From: Hyphomicrobiales bacterium
GTDB lineage: Bacteria > Pseudomonadota > Alphaproteobacteria > Rhizobiales > Aestuariivirgaceae
Direction: 5' to 3'
Assembly (NCBI GenBank): GCA_003151375.1
Contig: PLXI01000243.1
Location: 1 to 11,318, forward strand
Length of the DNA: 11,318 bases
Shown here piece by piece: positions 7,423 through 11,318 of the stretch. Position 1 is the first letter of the stretch. The number at the start of each line of letters is the position of its first letter. Made by a program: the position numbers and the translations under genes. The notes below the pieces were generated by a model that was not told where the DNA came from, did not search any database, and was given only the letters and a program-made list of their open reading frames with translations.

Positions 7423-7441
7423 CCAAAATATAGAATTTTGG
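7423..7441. promoter_or_regulatory. 19-bp inverted repeat upstream of the permease gene (possible operator)
   Basis: CCAAAA-TATAGAA-TTTTGG is a perfect 6-bp inverted repeat with a 7-base centre, 57 bp upstream of the permease start and downstream of the binding-protein terminator. It overlaps a second palindrome, TTCTA-N10-TAGAA (7416-7435). No T-run follows, so it is not a terminator. An operator for an internal promoter serving the permease, ATPase and later genes is possible, but no promoter elements are convincing. Confidence 0.3.
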
Positions 7442-7492
7442 AGTCGATTCAATTTCTTACCTCTTTGTAAGGAGAAATAAGTAGCTGGCTAG

Positions 7493-7528
7493 AAAAACTG
7501 CGCCACCCTCATTCAAAGGATGGCGCAG
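7493..7528 (-). terminator. Intrinsic terminator after the binding-protein gene
   Basis: On the minus strand, CTGCGCCATCC (7528-7518) pairs with GGGTGGCGCAG (7508-7498), an 11-bp stem with one G-T wobble and a 9-base loop, followed directly by TTTTT (7497-7493). It begins 23 bases after the binding-protein stop codon. In this position, between a binding-protein gene and its permease, it would give more binding protein than membrane subunits, by partial read-through or with the 3' hairpin stabilising the short message. Confidence 0.9.
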
Positions 7529-7551
7529 TCAATCGTTAAACCCTCAAGTGA

Positions 7552-8589
7552 TTACTTGCAGGCAGCGTTGTCTTTTACGCCAGCGCAAGCCTGTTCCTTG
7601 GTGATGTGACCAGCCTTGATCGCATCGCCAATGTTGTCCTTGGTGATTGGGGTTGGAGCAAGCAGAATGGCGTTCATTTCAACCTTCTTCTTGCCGCCAT
7701 TGAACTTGGCAACGCCAGGGATCTTGTCGATGGCAGTGCCATCGGCGAGGGCGATTGCAGCATTAGCAGCAGCCTTGCCGAGCTGGGCGGTATCTTTCCA
7801 AACCGAAACAGTCTGGGTGCCGAGAGCAACGCGGTTGATAGCAGCCAAATCGCCGTCTTGGCCAGACACTGGAACTGTACCGGCCATGCCTTGTGCTTTA
7901 AGAGCAGCAACAACGCCTGAAGCCATGCCGTCATTTTCAGACAGAACAGCATCAACTTTGTTCTTGGTCGAAGTTAGGCACTGTTCCATGTTCTTCTGGG
8001 CATTGTCTGGCTTCCAGCCGTCGGTGAAGGTTTCGCAGACATTCTTGATCTTGCCTGCGTCCATCTGGGCTTTCAAAACTTCCAACTGACCTTGGAACAA
8101 GAAGGTGGCGTTCGGGTCACCCTTGTCGCCCTTGATGAAGGCGTAGTTGCCTTCTGGCTTAACCTTCAGAACTTCCTTGGCCATGATGCGGCCAACGCCC
8201 ACGTTATCGAACGTGATATAGAGAGCGTTTGGATCTTCAAACTGCACGTCATAGGCAATTGACTTGATGCCAGCATCGCTGATCTTCTTGATCGATGGCA
8301 AGATAGCATCTGCGTCAAAAGCAACAACCATGATTACGTCTGGCTTTTGAGCGATCAGGCCTTCGATATCAGCAGCCTGCTTTTGAGCAGAGCCTTGAGC
8401 ATCAGAGCTGATGTATTTGTCACCGGCGGCTTCAACAACAGCCTTAATGGTGGCTTCGTCGCCCTTCCAACGTTCTTCCTGGAAGGTCTTCCAAGACACG
8501 GCAATGGTCTTGCCAGCAGCATTGGCAACGCCGCCCATCGCGGTCGCAGCGAGAGCGCCGAGCATTACGGCTTTCACAATATTCTTCAT
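7552..8589 (-). CDS. XylF-like periplasmic sugar/polyol-binding protein of the ABC importer
   Basis: Captures the substrate in the periplasm and delivers it to the permease. It has 345 residues, with a signal peptide (1-24) ending in Ala-Asn-Ala. The fold family is peripheral-binding-protein-like, closest to D-xylose-binding XylF: SWKTFQEERWKGD (32-44), FDADAI (91-96), AYDVQ (112-116), FDNVGVGR (127-134), DGW (190-192), SENDG (217-221), SGQDGD (242-247) and VWKD (263-266). Compared with my memory of E. coli XylF, several ligand positions persist (Arg40, Asp114, Trp192, Asn219, Asp245, Lys265), but the Arg after the AYD motif is Val115. Four Cys occur (185, 204, 335, 344), two in a short C-terminal extension. 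The ATG is preceded by AGGAGG with a 9-base spacer. Adjacent iol genes suggest myo-inositol or a related polyol as ligand; xylose cannot be excluded. Confidence 0.94.
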   Translation of the reverse strand: MKNIVKAVMLGALAATAMGGVANAAGKTIAVSWKTFQEERWKGDEATIKAVVEAAGDKYISSDAQGSAQKQAADIEGLIAQKPDVIMVVAFDADAILPSIKKISDAGIKSIAYDVQFEDPNALYITFDNVGVGRIMAKEVLKVKPEGNYAFIKGDKGDPNATFLFQGQLEVLKAQMDAGKIKNVCETFTDGWKPDNAQKNMEQCLTSTKNKVDAVLSENDGMASGVVAALKAQGMAGTVPVSGQDGDLAAINRVALGTQTVSVWKDTAQLGKAAANAAIALADGTAIDKIPGVAKFNGGKKKVEMNAILLAPTPITKDNIGDAIKAGHITKEQACAGVKDNAACK

Positions 8590-8643
8590 TTAGGTCTTCC
8601 TCCTGAGTTAATTCCCAAACAGATCCGCATCCATATCATCACA

Positions 8644-8661
8644 GTGCAAACCCGATTGCAC
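8644..8661. promoter_or_regulatory. 18-bp perfect inverted repeat upstream of the binding-protein gene (candidate operator)
   Basis: GTGCAA-ACCCGA-TTGCAC lies 55 bp upstream of the binding-protein ATG, in the divergent control region. A further half-site, GTGCAA, lies at 8686-8691. On the minus strand the word TTTGCAC therefore occurs twice, exactly 42 bp apart, about four helical turns. There is no T-run, so it is not a terminator. It could be an operator, or a hairpin in the 5' leader if transcription begins upstream. Its sequence differs from the AT-rich ROK-type site near the repressor gene. Confidence 0.4.
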
Positions 8662-8744
8662 AACACCCGCGGCAACGCAAGAATTGTGCAAATTTTTAAT
8701 CTCGAAATGAACCGCCTTCCAACACTTTGCTTTTGTATGACAAT

Positions 8745-8765
8745 TTATTTCGACACTTAAAATAA
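8745..8765. promoter_or_regulatory. Candidate ROK-repressor operator (NagC/Mlc-like inverted repeat)
   Basis: TTATTT and AAATAA form a perfect 6-bp inverted repeat around the 9-base centre CGACACTTA, with CG directly after the left arm. This matches the general layout I recall for NagC/Mlc sites: AT-rich arms of the TTxxTT/AAxxAA kind flanking a CG-containing centre, total about 21 bp. It ends 53 bp before the repressor's ATG, and a TATAAT-like hexamer (TAAAAT, 8758-8763) overlaps its right arm. That suggests autoregulation and possibly control of the divergent binding-protein gene. Binding is inferred, not shown. Confidence 0.5.
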
Positions 8766-8802
8766 TCTTGCATAGGTGTAGAGATTGAGTCAACCTGATT
8801 TT

Positions 8803-8808
8803 GGAGAG
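8803..8808 (+). promoter_or_regulatory. Ribosome-binding site fixing the ROK repressor start
   Basis: GGAGAG lies 10 bases before the ATG at 8819-8821 and 13 before a second ATG at 8822-8824. An in-frame TTG at 8801 overlaps this site and is therefore an unlikely start. Confidence 0.6.
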
Positions 8809-8818
8809 ACTTCGAAAA

Positions 8819-10042
8819 ATGATGAATAAGGCCGATAGCGATCTCATCCGCAGGCAGAATCGGCATCTTGTCCTTGAAGCCTTGCGCTTTGCTGGCCGCG
8901 CGCCACGCGTTGAACTTGGGCGGTTGACAGGCCTTTCGCTAGCCACCATCACGTCGATCACCGCTCAGTTGCTGAACGAAGGTCTGCTACTTGAAGACAA
9001 TACCGTTGCACCCATTACAACCCGCCGTGGGCGGCCCAGTGTTGATCTCAGCCTCAACCCGTCTGCCACTCATGTTATCGTGTTGAAGATTTCCATTGGC
9101 AAGTTTGAGATGGTTCTGGCTGACTATGCGGGAACACGTGTGGCCCATCAGATCAAAACTGTTGCAACTTATGATATGAAAATTCATGACGTGGGAAAGA
9201 AAGCTGCCTCACTTATTTTGGCTTTCCTTTCAGAACACAACAAATCTCCTGCCGATGTGCGCATCATCGGCATTGCCGCACAAGGTGCGGCTGAAACCGG
9301 AGTTGGACATCTGATGTGGAGTCCAGCCTTCAAAGAAGTCAATATACCGCTCACCGAGCCGATTAGCAGACTAACCGGAATTTACTGCCGCTTGTCCAAT
9401 GATGCCAATATGATAGCCGAAGGGCTGATGGCGCGTGAGCACTATCTTTATAAAGGCACAGCGGCAGTGATCTTCATGGGCTATGGTGTTGGCATGGGGC
9501 TGGTGATTGATGGAAAAACCTATCACGGCTCAACCGGTGCTGCGGCGGAATTCGGCCACATGAACCACATACCGCATGGTGCAATGTGTCGGTGTGGCAT
9601 GTCAGGCTGCATCGAGGCCTATGCCTCAGACTATGGCATCTTACGCACGGCCCAAGGCCTGCCCGTAAACACACCACCGCCGCTGGATGCTGTTGAGCCG
9701 GAGGTGATGATGGCCCTAGAAACATCTGCAAGACAAGGCGATGGCGCAGCGCTTGGTGCTTACGTCAAAGCAGGCGAGGCCATTGGTTTTGGCCTGGCGC
9801 GCATGATTGCTTTATTGAGCCCAGACCGCATCATTATCAGTGGCCCTGGCATTCGCGCTTTTGATCTGGCGGAACCTGCCATAGCTGCTTCAATCGATGA
9901 GGGCGTGGTCACGGCCTTGCGGCAAAATGTGAAACTTGAAAAACTGCCGATGGATCATGACATGATCATCACCGGAACGATTGATAAATTGTTGCATGAT
10001 CTTGACCGTGAAGTTTTCGCGCGTGCTGAACCTGCGGCGTAA
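8819..10042 (+). CDS. ROK-family transcriptional repressor (NagC/XylR-type)
   Basis: A DNA-binding sugar sensor of 407 residues. The N-terminal winged helix-turn-helix spans about 8-75: RRQNRHLVLEALRFAGRAPR, then a recognition helix near GLSLATITSITAQL (39-52) and a wing with RRGRPS (69-74). The ROK ligand domain follows. His247 and the zinc cluster CRCGMSGCIE (Cys257, Cys259, Cys264, Glu266) are intact, and the sugar-contacting NDAN (194-197) is retained. The phosphate-binding DxGxT motif of ROK kinases is replaced by a Lys-Ile-Ser-Ile-Gly segment (90-94), so it should not be a kinase. It is transcribed divergently from the binding-protein gene and is followed by mmsA after 101 bp. It probably represses this transporter and perhaps the inositol genes, with inositol or a derivative as inducer; the true ligand is unknown. 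Confidence 0.94.
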   Translation: MMNKADSDLIRRQNRHLVLEALRFAGRAPRVELGRLTGLSLATITSITAQLLNEGLLLEDNTVAPITTRRGRPSVDLSLNPSATHVIVLKISIGKFEMVLADYAGTRVAHQIKTVATYDMKIHDVGKKAASLILAFLSEHNKSPADVRIIGIAAQGAAETGVGHLMWSPAFKEVNIPLTEPISRLTGIYCRLSNDANMIAEGLMAREHYLYKGTAAVIFMGYGVGMGLVIDGKTYHGSTGAAAEFGHMNHIPHGAMCRCGMSGCIEAYASDYGILRTAQGLPVNTPPPLDAVEPEVMMALETSARQGDGAALGAYVKAGEAIGFGLARMIALLSPDRIIISGPGIRAFDLAEPAIAASIDEGVVTALRQNVKLEKLPMDHDMIITGTIDKLLHDLDREVFARAEPAA

Positions 10043-10143
10043 GGGAGCCCTCGTTGCTTTTGATATATTAAGACAGAAAATTCGCGCTGCCATTGCTGGC
10101 CAATCCGTGATGGCGCATAGAGGCGCAAATTGAGGAGTATCCC
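10043..10143. other. Gap between the ROK repressor gene and mmsA
   Basis: This 101-bp stretch holds the mmsA ribosome-binding site (GAGGAG, 10132-10137, 6-base spacer). I see no intrinsic terminator and no copy of the ROK-type palindrome. mmsA may be read from the repressor's transcript or from a weak promoter here; the sequence does not decide. Confidence 0.4.
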
Positions 10144-11318
10144 ATGGTCAACGCCATTCAACAGCACATCAACGGGCAATTGGTTGACGGTAAATCGGGG
10201 CGCAAATCACCGGTATTCAACCCCGCCACGGGCGAACAATCCGGTGAAATCAATCTGGCCAATACCGCACAAGTGAATGAAGCCATTGCTGTTGCCAAGA
10301 AAGCCTTCCCGGCTTGGGCCAATACCACGCCGCTGCGCCGCTCTCGCATTCTCAACAAGTTCTTACGCATTGCAGAAGATCGCGCCGCCGAGTTGGCTTC
10401 CGTCATCACCGCTGAACATGGCAAAGTTCTCTCCGATGCGATGGGTGAAGTGCAGCGCGGTTTAGAAGTGGTGGAATTTGCCACTGCCGCACCAACGCTT
10501 TTGAAATCCGATTTCACCGAGAATGTTGGCACGCGGGTTGACTCTTATGCCATCCGCCAGCCGCTTGGTGTTGTGGCTGGCATTACACCTTTCAACTTTC
10601 CGGCCATGGTGCCGATGTGGATGTTTCCTATCGCTTTGGCTGCGGGCAATTGTTTTATCCTGAAGCCATCAGAGCGCGATCCATCTGCGTCATTGCTTTT
10701 AGCCAAATGGCTGGAAGAAGCGGGCCTGCCCAAGGGTGTGTTCAATGTTGTGATCGGAGACAAGGAAGCAGTCGATGCCATTTTGCTCAGCCCCGATATC
10801 GCCGCTGTATCCTTCGTCGGCTCCACGCCGATTGCGCGTTATATTTATGAAACGGGAACGCGCACTGGCAAACGCGTGCAGGCTTTGGGTGGCGCCAAGA
10901 ACCACATGATCATCATGCCGGATGCCGACATGGATCAAGCCGTGGATGCCCTGATGGGTGCGGCCTATGGTTCAGCCGGTGAGCGCTGCATGGCGATTTC
11001 AGTTGCGGTTCCAGTTGGAAAGAAAACCGCTGACACGCTGATTGCCAAGTTGGAACCCAAAATCCGCGCGCTGAAGGTTGCCCCCGGCACAGACAAGGAA
11101 GCTGAAATGGGGCCATTGGTCACCAAGCAGCATTTTGACAAGGTGAAGAGCTATATCGACACAGGCGTTGGCGAAGGCGCCAAGCTGGTGGTTGATGGGC
11201 GCGGGCTTAAACTTCAAGGCTATGAGGGTGGATATTTCATGGGCGGGTCATTGTTTGACAATGTGACCACCGACATGAAGATTTATAAGGAAGAGATTTT
11301 CGGGCCAGTGCTCTCGGT
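10144..11318 (+). CDS. mmsA: CoA-acylating (methyl)malonate-semialdehyde dehydrogenase, 3' end beyond the right edge
   Basis: Oxidises malonate semialdehyde to acetyl-CoA and CO2, the last step of myo-inositol degradation, and methylmalonate semialdehyde to propionyl-CoA in valine breakdown; the same protein is called IolA in inositol loci. The window holds 391 codons of a protein normally near 500 residues. Diagnostic features are TPFNFPAMVPMWMFP (148-162), the NAD-binding FVGSTPIARYIYE (224-236) and the catalytic Cys282 in GSAGERCMA. The general-base Glu of ordinary aldehyde dehydrogenases, in the ELGG motif, is Ala247 here (ALGGAKNH, 247-254), as expected for this CoA-dependent subfamily. 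The ATG follows GAGGAG with a 6-base spacer. The gene is on the opposite strand to iolDE but completes the same pathway. Confidence 0.95.
   Translation, partial: MVNAIQQHINGQLVDGKSGRKSPVFNPATGEQSGEINLANTAQVNEAIAVAKKAFPAWANTTPLRRSRILNKFLRIAEDRAAELASVITAEHGKVLSDAMGEVQRGLEVVEFATAAPTLLKSDFTENVGTRVDSYAIRQPLGVVAGITPFNFPAMVPMWMFPIALAAGNCFILKPSERDPSASLLLAKWLEEAGLPKGVFNVVIGDKEAVDAILLSPDIAAVSFVGSTPIARYIYETGTRTGKRVQALGGAKNHMIIMPDADMDQAVDALMGAAYGSAGERCMAISVAVPVGKKTADTLIAKLEPKIRALKVAPGTDKEAEMGPLVTKQHFDKVKSYIDTGVGEGAKLVVDGRGLKLQGYEGGYFMGGSLFDNVTTDMKIYKEEIFGPVLS

Noticed and set aside
7456..7471. CTTAC/GTAAG inverted repeat with flanking ATTTC/GAAAT in the permease gap.
   Set aside because: The stem is interrupted by a bulge and has no terminator tail; no known regulatory element fits, so it was not listed as a feature.
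8608..8961. A 117-codon minus-strand frame covering the divergent control region and the start of the ROK gene.
   Set aside because: It overlaps the DNA-binding domain of the ROK protein on the other strand and the candidate operators, and its composition is not protein-like.
8819..10042. Sugar kinase rather than regulator for the ROK protein.
   Set aside because: It has an N-terminal winged helix-turn-helix, and the kinase phosphate-binding motif is degraded.

Overview
The window looks like a chromosomal carbohydrate-catabolism locus from an alphaproteobacterium, probably of the rhizobial order. This is judged from the close resemblance of the IolE, IolD, XylF-like and MmsA proteins to those I know from that group, the moderate GC content, and the gene arrangement. 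No database search was possible. Coding density is high, and I see no mobile element, CRISPR array, tRNA or rRNA.

Layout. Seven genes lie on the minus strand, reading leftward from about 8.6 kb to 1. In transcription order they are a XylF-like periplasmic sugar/polyol-binding protein, a RbsC/XylH-type permease, a single-domain ABC ATPase, an exported PAP2/vanadium-haloperoxidase-fold protein, an exported FG-GAP/ASPIC-UnbV beta-propeller protein, iolD, and the first 49 codons of iolE, which runs off the left edge. A strong intrinsic terminator separates the binding-protein gene from the permease. The permease and ATPase genes overlap by 4 bp, and the PAP2 and FG-GAP genes are 2 bp apart. On the plus strand, diverging from the binding-protein gene across a control region of about 230 bp, are a ROK-family transcriptional repressor and then mmsA (iolA), which runs off the right edge.

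How it fits together. IolE dehydrates 2-keto-myo-inositol, IolD opens the ring of the resulting dione, and MmsA/IolA oxidises the final malonate semialdehyde to acetyl-CoA. The ABC transporter is therefore most simply read as an importer for myo-inositol or a related polyol, even though its binding protein belongs to the xylose-binding family. The ROK protein is the obvious local sensor. A 21-bp AT-rich inverted repeat upstream of its start has the layout of NagC/Mlc-type ROK operators. A different GTGCAA/TTGCAC palindrome lies nearer the binding-protein gene.

The unusual part is the pair of exported proteins between the transporter and the catabolic genes: a complete vanadate/phosphate active-site protein tightly coupled to a beta-propeller protein. 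A possible, untested, reading is that they release or modify an inositol-containing substrate outside the cytoplasm before import.
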